Below, in pieces: positions 23,604 to 35,378 of a stretch of 64,000 nucleotides of DNA. Position 1 is the first letter of the stretch, and every line of letters starts with the position of its first letter. Position numbers and translations under genes: made by a program. The notes under the pieces were generated by a model. That model saw only the letters and a program-made list of their open reading frames with translations, ran no database searches and was not told where the DNA came from. This DNA comes from Cornus controversa (lineage: Eukaryota > Streptophyta > Magnoliopsida > Cornales > Cornaceae): the NCBI GenBank assembly GCA_026545225.1, contig CM048845.1, forward strand, positions 107,148,533 to 107,212,532, written 5' to 3'.

Positions 23604-25401
23604 TCATGGTTGGCAACCACCATGATTTTTACTCCAAGTTGTTCCACATGCATAGCAAAACTCAAACCCACACCTGCAACCATAAACAGCCATTCACTTA
23701 GATACATACCTTGTTCAAAACTTTTATTCGGACAATGTAAGTATCTATTGTATGAATTTCTCAAAAAGAAGATACAACAAGCTGTGTCCAGGTCTCATTC
23801 TACACAATTATGGACAGAAACTGCCCAATTAAGGCATTGCCCTTTTATAAGTATCCTTGAAGTATTTATATATAGATATAATATATTATCTTCAAACCAA
23901 ACAAATCCAAGTTATCCAACTAGACCTTAAACTTGAGCCCAAGTCTTCAACTCATATCTTAATTTGAATTTAGGTTTTACTCAGGTTAAAAACAGGTTAG
24001 AATTTGGATTGTTCCGGGGTGAAACTCAAGTAGGGTTCGGGCTAAAGTTTGGTTTGGGAAAAAAAATTAACTTTCATCCACAAAATATAAGCATCAAAAC
24101 AGATATATGTGCACAATGTAATGTGTTATAATGTACTAATACACACACAAAATAAAGTCTGAGTTGGATTCAGCTTCAACTCGAGTTGTCAATTAGGGTG
24201 GAGTTCGGGTTATCCAACTCTTCAACCTGCTCTTCCTAAATTAAATTTAAGTTGATGAGTTTTCAATCTGAGTTTCAAAAACTCTTCTCAAACATGACAA
24301 AAATTGAGTTGGGTTACAAAGACCCATACAGCAACAATGATACTGAATTGAGAATTCTTAAAAGAATGGTAAATAACCAGACCTGCAAGTAATATGTAAA
24401 CAACCCTCTATTTTTTCAACATAATATTTGCAGAGTGGGCATCACTTCCAGTTCTCCTTAGCAAGCTCTCTCACCATGAGATCTTCTCTCCCTCTTTCAT
24501 CCTCATTCAATCTCTGAAACTCCTTGCACTCAATCCCGGGATGCCACGGGACATAACACTGGGCGCAGAACAGTCTCAAACTCACAGGACACTCAGACTC
24601 CCTGATCACTTTTCCCACACTGTCATTAACCATCATGGCAGAGCAGTCCCTGAAAGGACAATAAAATTTTTCTGATACCAAAATCATGGACTCACACAGC
24701 ACCTGCTCCCACCTGTCAAGCACATCCCTTTGAATCATCGGCCTACAAGCATTGAGCTCTAGCACTCCTTCTCAGTCCAAGCCCGGGCATGTGACAACTC
24801 CCATGTTGTCTTGGATCTTTGTAGCAACATGTTTGCTTATGCAGTCAGAACAGAAGGAGTGGTGACAAGTTTGGTTCCTAAACATGTCATCACTCTCTTT
24901 CTTTTCCACACAAATTTCGCAGACTTCTTTTGCAATCTCCATTGGACTTTCTTCACCCAACAACGCAAGGTAAATATTTATGTGGTTCGGTGTAAAGCTT
25001 ACGTTGGGGACGTCTGTGCTGAAGATCCTGCCAAAAATTTTAATTACAAGTTTCATCTTCAAAACCCCCTCTCTGGCACTCTCGACTTTCAGTGTTATCT
25101 CATACTAAGTTTCATCTCAAATCCTATCTCACTCAAAACCCTAGACGCTCTTGTATACCGTGCTAAAACCCTATACGCTCTTGTATATCCTCTGCTAAAA
25201 GAGAGTTCTAGAAATGGTCTATGTCACCAAAAAACGGCTCATACAAAAATATTTTCTGGGCTGCATTATGCGACTCCTGCCGAAACAAAATTTGTACCAC
25301 AACTTCCCATCTTGGAACTGCACCTCTTCGGCATACTTAGCATCTGATATTGGGAAAATCTGATTTTCTTCATTTTCATGAAAGAGAGCTGAGAAGTAGA
25401 A
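23604..25401 (-). pseudogene. RBR2: decayed RBR E3 ligase gene
   Basis: Exon 1 homology runs 25401-24383 and exon 2 is 23673-23604, with a GT-AG intron. Exon 2 reads CGFEFCYACGTTWSKNHGGC, and the RING1 block CEICVEKKESDDMFRNQTC is clear. Damage: the start codon and first 14 or so codons are deleted (5' flank joins directly to FYFSALF); a retrotransposon-like insert of about 363 bases lies at 24946-25308 with loss of host sequence; TGC became TGA at the last RING1 cysteine (CPGLD-stop-EGV); AGA became TGA before RING2 (NWK-stop-CPLC); and one codon is missing in AKENW. It cannot make an RBR protein. Confidence 0.92.
24946..25308 (-). mobile_element. LTR-retrotransposon fragment inside RBR2
   Basis: RBR homology stops at 25309 and resumes at about 24945. 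The segment between includes cgaaccacataaatatttac, a block common near the 3' end of plant copia-type LTRs, and reads like a solo or partial LTR. No coding parts remain. It is younger than the RBR duplication, since the sister copies lack it. Confidence 0.45.
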
Positions 25402-25656
25402 ATTATGTAGTCTGTATATCATCATAGAAGGGACTTGTGAAAATGGAAAATTGATGGGGTAAGTAAAAAAGTGACTATTTTTTGTTTTTCCATATAATAT
25501 AAGAAGCTCTATACTATTAGTAATATTCAATTTATCGGAGAACTTCCTTCTACCATTATTTTAAAGTTTTAATTTGAACACCCATGAACGGTGTTCCAAT
25601 TCCTAAATATTGGTTTCAAACTGCCAAATACAACACTGCTGCTTTTCAAAATATTC

Positions 25657-25658
<2 letters not shown>

Positions 25659-25706
<48 letters not shown>
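25659..25706. repeat. (TA)n microsatellite in RBR2 5' flank
   Basis: About 24 TA units. The same flank position in RBR5 and RBR6 holds shorter TA tracts or an insertion. Confidence 0.95.
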
Positions 25707-25711
<5 letters not shown>

Positions 25712-25964
25712 ATGCTACAATGAGAGCGACCTCGATCATGGACCTTTTCTTGAGCTCTCTATATTCTAGATCCAATCATGCACGTACAACAGCCTGACTT
25801 GAAGAGGAGAAGATCATACGTTTATATATGTATTCATGTTTAGTTCTTTTTTGACATGAGTGGAGTAGCAGAGTTAGCCAAAAGAGGCCTTAGACCCCAG
25901 ATGGATAGCACTGGTTTAATTAGTAACATTTCTATATATCACACACATTTCTTGACAATGCTAA

Positions 25965-26037
25965 TCATGGATTCTGGCAACCAACATGAGTTTGACTACA
26001 AGTTGCTCCACATGCATAGCAATACTGAAATCCACAC
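25965..26037 (-). pseudogene. Orphan RBR exon 2
   Basis: The segment reads CGFQYCYACGATCSQTHVGC and a stop after QNP, preceded by an intact acceptor (ggttgcag/GTGTGG) and 500 bases of RBR-type intron up to about 26560. No exon 1 follows. The usual Trp of CGATW is Cys here. The typical RBR 3' flank (gagctagccaaaagaggcc-like) lies at 25790-25960. It is a remnant left by deletion or unequal exchange. Confidence 0.9.
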
Positions 26038-26560
26038 CTGCAACCATAAACAGCCATGCACTTAGATACATACTTTTATTTGGACAATACATGTATCAAC
26101 TGTATGTATGGAATTTCTCAAATAGCTAGAAGAGACAAAGTACAAGATGGGTTCAGGTTGCATTCTACACAATTATGGGCACAAACTGCCCAATTAAAGC
26201 TTTACCCATTTAATTACAAGTATGCTTGAAGCATTTATAATTAGGCTAGAAAATCCTACATCTATAAATAGGGATCAAGTTATCAACACAAAAACTATAG
26301 ATGCAACAATATGAAACCTTCAAGCCTAACAAATCCATCCTGACCTCAAACATGAACCCGAGTCTTCAAATCCTATCTTAATTTGAATTTAGGTTTTACT
26401 CGGGTTAAAAGCAGCCTAGAATTTGGATTTTTTTTTTTGAAAGGTAAGGGTTTGTTGGGTTGAGTTTGGATTAACCAACTTCTCAAGGTCGCTCTACCTA
26501 AATTAAGTTTAAGTCGGTGATTTTTCAATCCCTCTTCTCAAACATGTCAAATTTTGAGTT

Positions 26561-27324
26561 GGGTGGGTTAGGATTAGGATGAACTATGATTTTTGAGGAT
26601 GAGACACGTGTTCCGTCTCTATTTTTGGAGGACAGTGACAAATAAAATTAGATATTTTATTTAATTAGAGTTAATTTGTATTAATTTTATAATTTTGGCA
26701 TTGTTTTAGTTCTAAGGTTATTTTCGTATTTTCTTAATTTTCATATATTTTTTTCTACCTCTTGTTCTTACTCTTCTCAATCCTTCAGTCCAACAAAACC
26801 ACCATTGACAAGTAAAAGATCAACTTCAAGCAAAAGATCCAAACATCCTATTATTAGAAATTTTTATTATATAATTGTGCTTATCTAGTTTTTTTTGTTT
26901 CCTGGATTTTTCTTTTTTTCATTTTCCGTGAAAGCTCCTTTATTTTTATCAAGGTAAAAAAAAATTAATAGAAAAAATACCCTCTTCTCTCTATTTTTCT
27001 TTTATTTTTTATAATCAAAGAAGGATAAAATAACCTTATAAAAAGAGTTTTTCCTTTTTTTTTTTTTTTTTTTTGCAGAATGAGTTTTTCTACAACTTTT
27101 GAAAGTATAAGGAAGTTTTTTTATGACAAAAATATACAGGTGGAATTTTGTCACCGGAAGTTTAGTGCAATTTGGGAAAAAAATATAGGACAAATATGAT
27201 ATTTTATAAGATTTTTTTTTTTCTAACACATTTAACCTGCCTAAATTGCCAAATGTCAATAAAGGAGGGGAGTCCTGTCCCAAAAAAAAGGTCCACATTT
27301 TGAGGGACAACAACACTCTCTTTA
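26561..27324. other. AT-rich spacer
   Basis: Long T- and A-runs, no gene recognised. Confidence 0.5.
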
Positions 27325-27790
27325 TAATATTTTAATATAATTAATTATAAATAAAATATTCTTGTTTTATTATTATTTCGTGACCAAGCAAAAAAAAATC
27401 TTCATTGTTTTTTTTGGAGAAATAAAAAAAATCTTCATTATTAAAAGAAAACATTTGACATTACTTAATTTCTTAATATTTTCAACAATAGAAATTTTAT
27501 TCTTTTTATATATATTTTTAAAATATTAATTTAATTATATATAAAATATTATTGTTTTATTATCATTTCGTGGCTAAGCAAAATATAATATTTTATATAT
27601 AATTAAATTAATATTTTTTAAAAAATATAAAAAAAGAATAAAATTTCTATTGTTGAAAATATTAAGAAATTAAGTAATGTCAAATGTTTTTTTTTAACAA
27701 TGAAGATTTTTTTTTTGCTCAACCACGAAATGATAATAAAACAACAATATTTTATTTATAATTAAATTAATATTTTTAAAAAAGTATATA
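27325..27790. repeat. Long AT-rich palindrome (foldback)
   Basis: Left-arm blocks (tttcgtgaccaagcaaaaaa, cttaatttcttaatattttc, caacaatagaaattttattc) recur inverted in the right arm (gaataaaatttctattgttg, gaaaatattaagaaattaag, tttttgctcaaccacgaaat). The centre is at about 27585, and an extra outer arm piece runs to 27790. It could form a hairpin of more than 150 base pairs. It resembles a foldback MITE, but the ends are not fixed. Confidence 0.8.
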
Positions 27791-27819
27791 AAAAAATAAA
27801 ATTGCTATTGTTGAAAATA

Positions 27820-29379
27820 GGGAAAATTACATTCACCTCCCTTGTAAATAGGCGAAATAACAGATACCTCCTGTAGTTTCAAAAATAATACTAACCTCTC
27901 CTGTCAGTGTTGTCGGTTGACTAATAATGTTAAAAGACAATTATACCCATGTACTTTTTACTATATTTTATTTAAAAATATCTAATAATGTAAAAAAACA
28001 TATCTACCCTTTCACTTTAACCTATTTTTTCTCTCCTATCTCTACATTTTCTCTCTCTAATTGAAGGTTAGCCAACTGGCAAACTGAGAGGATATTCTAG
28101 AGGAATCCAGCAATCGAAGGGTGGTACTAGCCCTGTATGATGCCTTAAGCGCTCGAGACGTCGATACAGTCCACAAACTTCTCGCCCTTGACCTCGAGTG
28201 GTGGTTCCATGGTCCGCCGTCCCACCAGTATATGATGCGCCTGCTCACCGGCACTGCCTCGCCGCATGACTCATTCGAATTCACGCCACTCTCCGTCACC
28301 GATATCGGATCCAATGTCCTCGTCGATGGTGCGGTCACAGCCGTTCGATCTCTTGGAACCTTTCCCTCTTTTCTTTCGGTGCCCAACACCTCGACATCTC
28401 AGTCCGTCCGGTGCCTTTTTTTTTTTTTTGGTTTTTCAATTTCAAATTTTCATGGCAATTGTAAAGAAATGAGAGAAATTAACTCTATATATATATGGGT
28501 ATATATATATATATCCCCAAACTATGTCTCTCTCTCTCTCTCTGTGTATATATATGTATGTATATATATGTGTGTATAAATATATAGTATTATATCCCCA
28601 AACTATGTCTCTCTCTCTGTGTATGCATATATATATGTATATATATATCTGCGTGTGTATAAATATATAGTACTATATCCCCAAATTATGTCTCTCTCTC
28701 TGTGTATGCATATATATATGTATGTATATACATAAGACGCTCTCACAAAATCAAAATCAATTTTTACTTTACTTTTAGAGACTTCGCGTTTGAGTAATCT
28801 CTCTATCTCTCTCCTTACACACATACACGCACAAGCATAGATTTCATGTTGATAGATTTTTTCAATAATTTTTATTGAATTCATTTTGATGATTTATTAA
28901 CATTTTCACGCTCTTTACGCTTTATGATCTTGAACAATTTTCTCATTGATTTTGATATTCATGTTTTTGCTTTGCATTTACGTTCATGTTGGCAATTGAT
29001 GAAATCGGTTGATTCGCAAATGCTATTAGATTCCAGTTATTTTGTTCATTTTCAGAGACATCGTAATATATATATGTATGTATATACAGTGCTATATTTT
29101 GTTGGGGAAAAATAATGATGATGAATAGTAGGGGCAAAGTTGTCCACAAATAATATATTAAATGAGGGTATTTTAGTCCTTTCATATATTTTAGGGATAT
29201 TTTGGAATTTTCAGTTCAAATATACAATGACATCATCAAATTTCGTACCTGCACCACTGACAGGGGAGGTCAGTGTTACAAAAGGTACACTGACAAGGAA
29301 GGTCAGTGTTATTTTTAAAACTATAGGGGAGGTATCTGTTATTTCACCTATTTACAGGGGAGGTCAGTGTAATTTTCCC
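27820..29379. mobile_element. Pack-MULE-like element, 1560 bp
   Basis: The terminal inverted repeats are about 88 bases long (27820-27907 and 29292-29379). Both begin gggaaaattaca and contain aaataacagatacctcc. The flanking 9-mers are ttgaaaata (27811-27819) and ttaaaaata (29380-29388), the size of Mutator target duplications. No transposase is present. The interior carries a fragment of a host gene similar to wound-induced protein 1, plus several near-repeats of tatatccccaaactatgtct at 28510-28690. Confidence 0.85.
28088..28355 (+). pseudogene. Captured fragment of a wound-induced protein 1-like gene
   Basis: One frame reads VVLALYDALSARDVDTVHKL, then LEWWFHGPPSHQYMMRLLTG and FEFTPLSVTDIGSNVLVDG. 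This is the N-terminal half of the plant WUN1-like (SnoaL/NTF2-like) fold, a small cytosolic protein family of unclear biochemical role induced by wounding or senescence. The family's following part (a SWVHAWTVTDGIITQ-type stretch) is absent; after about 28355 the frame runs into unrelated sequence and a T-run. There is no ATG at the expected start, and a TGA lies in frame at 28085. The GC content is far above its surroundings, as expected for captured exon sequence. Confidence 0.8.
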
Positions 29380-29388
29380 TTAAAAATA

Positions 29389-30220
29389 TTAAAAAATTAT
29401 GTAGAAGGGTAAAATTGAAACTTAAAATGTATTTTTAGCCCAAAAGGGTTGATTTGCACATTTTTGAAACTATAAGGGTGCAAAGTGAACATGAATGAGA
29501 TTTTTTGCACGTTTTTGAAATTAGAGGGGGATTTTATGCACTTTACCCCTTTAACAGATGGTTGAATCCAATATAATATTATTATGTACATTTTGGATAA
29601 ATAATATGCAAAGACCCAGATTGATCAAATTTCCTTCTCTCTAATATTTCTTCAACTATCATAACTCCTCTATCTCTCTCTTCCAATTTTGTATTTAGGC
29701 TAGTTATTTGAAAGAAATACCTTTAATAGTTTGAAATATTTTGTCATCTCTACGAGCCCCTTCTTTTTGAATTTAGGGCTGAAATCATCTCCATCTCTAG
29801 GGAAACATCTTGGTTTGTAATTGTATTATTATACAACATACATATACATACATACATCTATATTACATTTGAGCTTCGCATAATAATGCCAAAAAATAGA
29901 ATCCCATGGTTGCGATTGGTTAAAAAATCAATCATGCGGTTTAAAATGTCTTTTGCTATCTACGGTCTAAAATCACTCTTCCTATCTACGATCTAACGCT
30001 CACCATTCATTCCCACTAAAATTCAAATTTAAATCCTCACTAACTCACTCCCAACTAAATTCAAAATTTAAACATTATATTATATATAACTCTTCTTTTT
30101 AGGCACTTTATACTTCACCTATATCTTCCTCTCTTTTCTTTTTATTTTCTTTTCTTCTCTTCTCTTTCTTCTCTCCTCACTCATACTTTCTCCTCTTTTA
30201 TTTTTTTTCTTTGTTCATAC
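29389..30220. other. Spacer with MITE-like sequence
   Basis: The block 29400-29575 has repeated tttttgaaa/ttgcac motifs of the kind seen in small Mutator-like MITEs. The rest is pyrimidine-rich. No gene was recognised. Confidence 0.35.
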
Positions 30221-30224
30221 CATC

Positions 30225-30722
30225 ACCATATTGCCGTATATCACTCTCTTTCTATCTCTTTGTGTTAGTTAATTATTTTTGTTTTTTTATATATATTGTA
30301 GATCCTGTATCACTCTCTCTCTCTCTCTGTTAGTTCATTATTTTTTTGTTCTTTTTTATATATTGCTTCATATATTGCAGATCTTATATCATTCTCTCTC
30401 TCTCTCTTAGTTGATTATTTTTTATTTTTTTTATATATTGCAGATCCCAGTCAGCTTCACCATCACCGCCCCATTTTTTGCCAGATATATCACTCTCTTT
30501 CTATCTCTTTGTGTTAGTTAATTATTTTTGTTTTTTTATATATATTGTAGATCCTGTATCACTCTCTCTCTCTCTGTTAGTTCATTATTTTTTTGTTCTT
30601 TTTTATATATTGCTTCATATATTGCAGATCTTATATCATTCTCTCTCTCTCTCTTAGTTGATTATTTTTTATTTTTTTTATATATTGCAGATCCCAGTCA
30701 GCTTCACCATCACCGCCCCATT
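30225..30722 (+). repeat. Two tandem copies of a 249-bp unit with internal sub-repeats
   Basis: The unit starting near tatcactctctttctatctc (30239 and 30488) recurs nearly perfectly 249 bases later. Each unit holds three diverged 75-85-base sub-repeats of the form agatc..tatcactctctctct..ttagtt.attattttt..tatatattgcag. Every sub-repeat ends like a splice acceptor. Confidence 0.9.
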
Positions 30723-31344
30723 TTTTGCCAGAGCTCCGCCCAAGAAGACCCACTTTTCGTTGTATCTCTCTCTGACCATCATCTTGCTTGCTGATAAGTA
30801 CCTTATCTCTCACTTTTATGCTTATTAATAGAACCCATATCTTTTGGTGATATCAGTTACCAATATTATTTCTCTCCATCAGTCGAATCCAAATTGCTTT
30901 TACATCACCTACTATTGCACTTTCTTTTTCTCGCTCTCTACCAACTATATCTCATTGTTGACCCAAACTACTCATTTTTTTCTCTTCATGTGCTCTGACA
31001 TCCCTTTCTATTTGCACTCTCTCTAATCATCATTTTCTATTCTTTCATCTTTGAAGCTTGGTATAATGGAGTTGGCATTGTCGGTGTACAGTGCATGGTC
31101 TTCAATGTGGAGAACAGTTGCTGGGAAATCTCATGGTTGTTGGGAGTGATGCCTATGGTTGTGAGTATGAAGTTAGGCTTGACATGGAGACTCCAATAGA
31201 ATTTCAACGGTGGTAGTGGCTTTGTGGCTTCAATAGCTTTTAGATCAAATCAATACTATAATTTGAATCCTTATATAATATCTTTTAAATATTAATTTGA
31301 GATAGAATGAAACAGTTTTTATACATAATGTGCTGATCAATGGG

Positions 31345-31541
31345 ACAACAACTTAGACCCAATCCCCGAAAGGTCCAAGAAGAACAGAGGTAGTGGTGTG
31401 ACTGCCAAATATGGGAAGAAAGTTGGAAAAGGTTTTAGGAAGACCAAAATGGTGGCTTCAACCGGCATGAGAAAGGTAAAGGAATGGACTTCTTTGGGAT
31501 TTCAATGGGTCAAGTATCACAAGACCACTCAAAAACACTAA
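31345..31541 (+). pseudogene. Possible last exon of an unrecognised plant gene
   Basis: One frame, open to a stop at 31539-31541, reads NLDPIPERSKKNRGSG and then KTKMVASTGMRKVKEW followed by GFQWVKYHKTTQKH. It looks like the basic C-terminal tail of a small plant protein family whose members end in a KTTQKH-like stretch. I cannot name it. A possible acceptor (caacaacttag) lies at about 31345-31357. No upstream exon was recognised, so it may be a fragment. Confidence 0.35.
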
Positions 31542-31927
31542 TCATATATATAATAGATCAACACCATCATATATAGAGATCTCACTCTATCTTATATATT
31601 CTGTAACAATACATGTACAATTTCATTATGTCACTATTTGTTGATTATGTCTATTTATTCATTTGTTCATGTAAAATATAAACTTGCACAATTTCGATAT
31701 ATGATGATTTTCTTTGTTCTAAAACTTTTTTTAAGTTTGTAGTGGTTCGATTTAAGGTGACAGTTTGTAATTGCATGGGAGTGGAGTGGGGGAATTAATT
31801 ATATCAGACTACTCCAAGTGAGATATATTCATTTGTCACGCCCCGATTCCAGAATCCGAGGGTGATTAAGTAACAAACCACACTCCCAATCACACTTACT
31901 CTTTGATATCATACTTTGATACCATGT

Positions 31928-33334
31928 TGTCACACCTCGATTTTCAACTCCCGAAAATCGGCGGTGACGTCCGTCCATTAAACTCTAATCAACCGTTTTA
32001 CCCTTTAATTACTACAAAAGTTTAATCACATACATACACATGTATATAGATATATACAACTCAACATCAACTAATTCCGATGGGCCTCAACCATACAACC
32101 CTTCGAATGATTCTATCCCACAAGTACGGACACATATCTCCTTCCAAGTTTATTATCTATGTCTTAAAATAGAACCATTGGAAAGAGGGTTAAAAAATAC
32201 TACATTTCAAAAAAAGAATCATCTAAATTCGATTTCAAACGAAGAAGATATGTTTGTTCGAAGTTAGGCAAAAACACAGCTTAATCATGCATGCTGTAAA
32301 AGGGGGATCGATCGCCCAAGGTCGACCGAGGCTAGAATTCTGGCCTTTTACAAGGGGGATCAATCTCCGTACAAAGGGTATCCATTCTAGCATGTCATTC
32401 AATTATTCATAATGACACAAGTATACATGAAATTCCCAAAATCAACCGTTCAATAAATTCACTAAAATTTCACATATGCAATTTATACCTCAACTTGCAC
32501 ATATAAGCAATTCATGCATTCAATAATATCGATCAACCATTTCCAATTCAATAAGATATATATCATCAATTTAACTCAACAATGGATCTACAAAATCTCA
32601 TATCATTATATGTAACATAAATACATCAATTTTGTGCTAAAAATATGAAATGGAGCTTGAGATGTAAGACATAACACACACCCCCTACCTCAATAACTAT
32701 AGTTTCAACCTATTCCTTACTTCACTAAAAAAATTCAACTTTCTTGAAAATTAATTTTAGACCGATCAAACTTGAGCCATCGTCACGTAGATCATTTCTT
32801 CCTTATTCGACGAACTCAAATTCCCACCCGAAGTCCCTCTAAATTGATGAAGAAAGAAAGAAGAAGAAGTTGTTATATATGTATATATATATAATGTTGC
32901 TCACGGCTGAGAGAAGAAGAGAATAAGGCTGGGTGCTCTCCTTTTCTATTTATAGAAAAAATGACCTACACATAATTACAACAATGCCCTTACTTTTCTC
33001 TAAACCTTTATGCACTCGTTTTCGGAGTTCCATAACTCCGATTGACACGAAATCGATTCCGTAGTGTGTCAAATATTTTACTTAAGCTCCCCTCCAAATT
33101 TGGAGTCATTCTGACAATTTTGAATTTTCTGGACCCGCGGGGTCTGCATCCCTTAGTCAACCGAACCTGAAAAAGTCAACTTTGGTCAAACACTCTGAAT
33201 TTTTTTTCAGACCTTCAAATATTCTCTAAACATGTAATTCACATTTAAAATACATAAACAATCATTTAAAACACTAATATGATAATTAAATGAAAATAAC
33301 GAAAAATCGGGCAAAAGTGATCACGGTTCTTACA
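31928..33334. mobile_element. LTR-like repeat with TGTCAC...TTACA ends
   Basis: It starts tgtcacacctcgattttc and ends acggttcttaca, TGT...ACA as in an LTR. It includes cggtgacgtccgtccatta, a block I associate with a common plant LTR type. A related terminus (tgtcacgccccgattccag) lies just before it at 31834. No coding part and no matching target duplication was found. It is probably an old solo LTR or partial fossil. Confidence 0.4.
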
Positions 33335-35151
33335 CTATTAGTCTACAACTACTACTACTTCATATACATGCTAAATAATAGCATTACCTAGTAGTTATAC
33401 ACACATGCTATATAAGATCACTAATAAATACACACATGCATTACCTAGTAGTTTGAAACAGTACTGCACTGCCCAGTAGCGTAACCCATTTCTTGAAAGA
33501 GAGAAATCTCTCTCCCCATATATATACATACATATATTAATGTCAAACCTACTTCTTGGTTTTAGGCACGCGCTCGGCTTCAGCCTCTGCAAAAAGAGAA
33601 TAGAGGCAGTCCATGCTTGGTTTTGTCCATTTTGCGTCTAAGTTTTCTTACACATAAAAGAGTTTGTCTTATTCAATTAAATTTAATTAAAAGAATGAAT
33701 AATATAGTGGTAAGAGTTAGATGAATGTAAATTTTAGATACAAGCAAAATATATATTGTAAAATTTCTGCTTTCATGCAATATAATGTCAAATGTCTGCT
33801 TTAAGTTTCATCTCAATGTTTCTATAATTTTTTATTTTTTTTATTGGTTGTGGATAGTGATTCTACCTTTAATTAGTATTCACTGCACTCCACTCATGTT
33901 ATAATAAAGTGATGGTCAAAAGATTTTTGTTTAAAAAAAAAAATTGTCGATGAATCTTTTATATATAAAAATAATAAAAATCTATTGTCGATAGTTGCTA
34001 TTAGATTTTTAAAAATCATTTTATTTGATATATCTCCTCTAATAAGTTGTGCAATTTTATATAGAAGATTTTTATCATGTGTGCAGCAGATTAAGATTAA
34101 AATTGGTAGGTGCGAGTTTGAGAGTATATATGCTTTACAAAGGTCACCACATTGAACCACAAGGGCCTCAATGAGGGCTCCTAAAGCAAACAAATTAGAA
34201 TTAAATGGAAATATCCTTTTAGAGCTTAATCACAAGAGAAATTACACATTGTTAAACCAACTCATGTCGACAAAAATGAGTGTCTTTGGTAGCTTAAAAA
34301 GCCAATGTTTATTAATATTGTACGACTGGGATGCTGTTGTAAGAAAGCTCCGATATATCAACTCAACTTCACTACGCAATTGAGAAAATAATGAGGTAAT
34401 TCAATTTTGTGTTTACTCTAAATTATTTTACCTAATGTTAATAATAATATATTAAATGAGTCTTTTCTAAATTATTATACATATAATGTTATATATTTTG
34501 TAGATTGTTGTGTATAGTCCTTTTCTGAAGGCGAAGTACATTCATATTGATGCAAGAATATTCTTCTCAATAGTGAAGAAAATTTATGCTTCATCTTTGA
34601 AATAGTAGAGAAGAAGGAGACGTGTGGTCATGCAAATGGTATTTTGTAAATATTTGTTTATTGACACGTTGATTATATGAAATCATCTTCTATTTTAGTC
34701 TAATAATTTTTTATTTTATAGTGTTGTAGGCATGGGCAATATGCTAGTATATATATATACATACATATACATATATATTATCTTTTGAAAATATGCAAAA
34801 TGTGAATAAGAGATTGAGATTTGAGAGCGAACATTTAGTGACAGTGAATTTGTTAAGCAAGTGTCAGAGATTAAGAGAGAATAGTGATTGATATAGAGAG
34901 AGAAAAGGATGTGAGAGAGTGATCAATATAGAGAGAAAAATAGATATGAGAAATTGAGAAGAAATGGTGGTCGACGTAAAGAGAGATAAATTTAGGAGTT
35001 TGAGTCTGTGTTTGCCTGAAATTTTTAAAACTCATTTGTAATAAAATCATTATTTTATTTATTAAATGGCAAAAACATCCGTTAACATGGTTTGTTTAAA
35101 GAGTTGCAAACGGTGGCCTTTTTTTTTTTGCACAGGACTCCCCTCAAGGAG
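33335..35151. other. Spacer without recognised gene
   Basis: It is AT-rich. A possible Helitron-like 3' end (gggcaatatgctagt) lies at about 34734-34749. Purine-rich gagagag tracts run at 34840-35000. Short open stretches here show no recognisable homology. Confidence 0.4.
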
Positions 35152-35159
35152 ATCCTGAC

Positions 35160-35330
35160 TAGGGATGGCAATTTGTTCTGTTCCGTCAAATATTCGTTTC
35201 GTTTACAAAATCGTTTAAAGAAACAGGACGAGGATGAGATTTAAGAAAAATAACTCGCATAGGTGTGGGGCGAGGGCAGGGTAAGGCCCTACCCCGATGG
35301 GTACTCGTCCTGCCCCATTTAAGTGTATAT

Positions 35331-35378
<48 letters not shown>

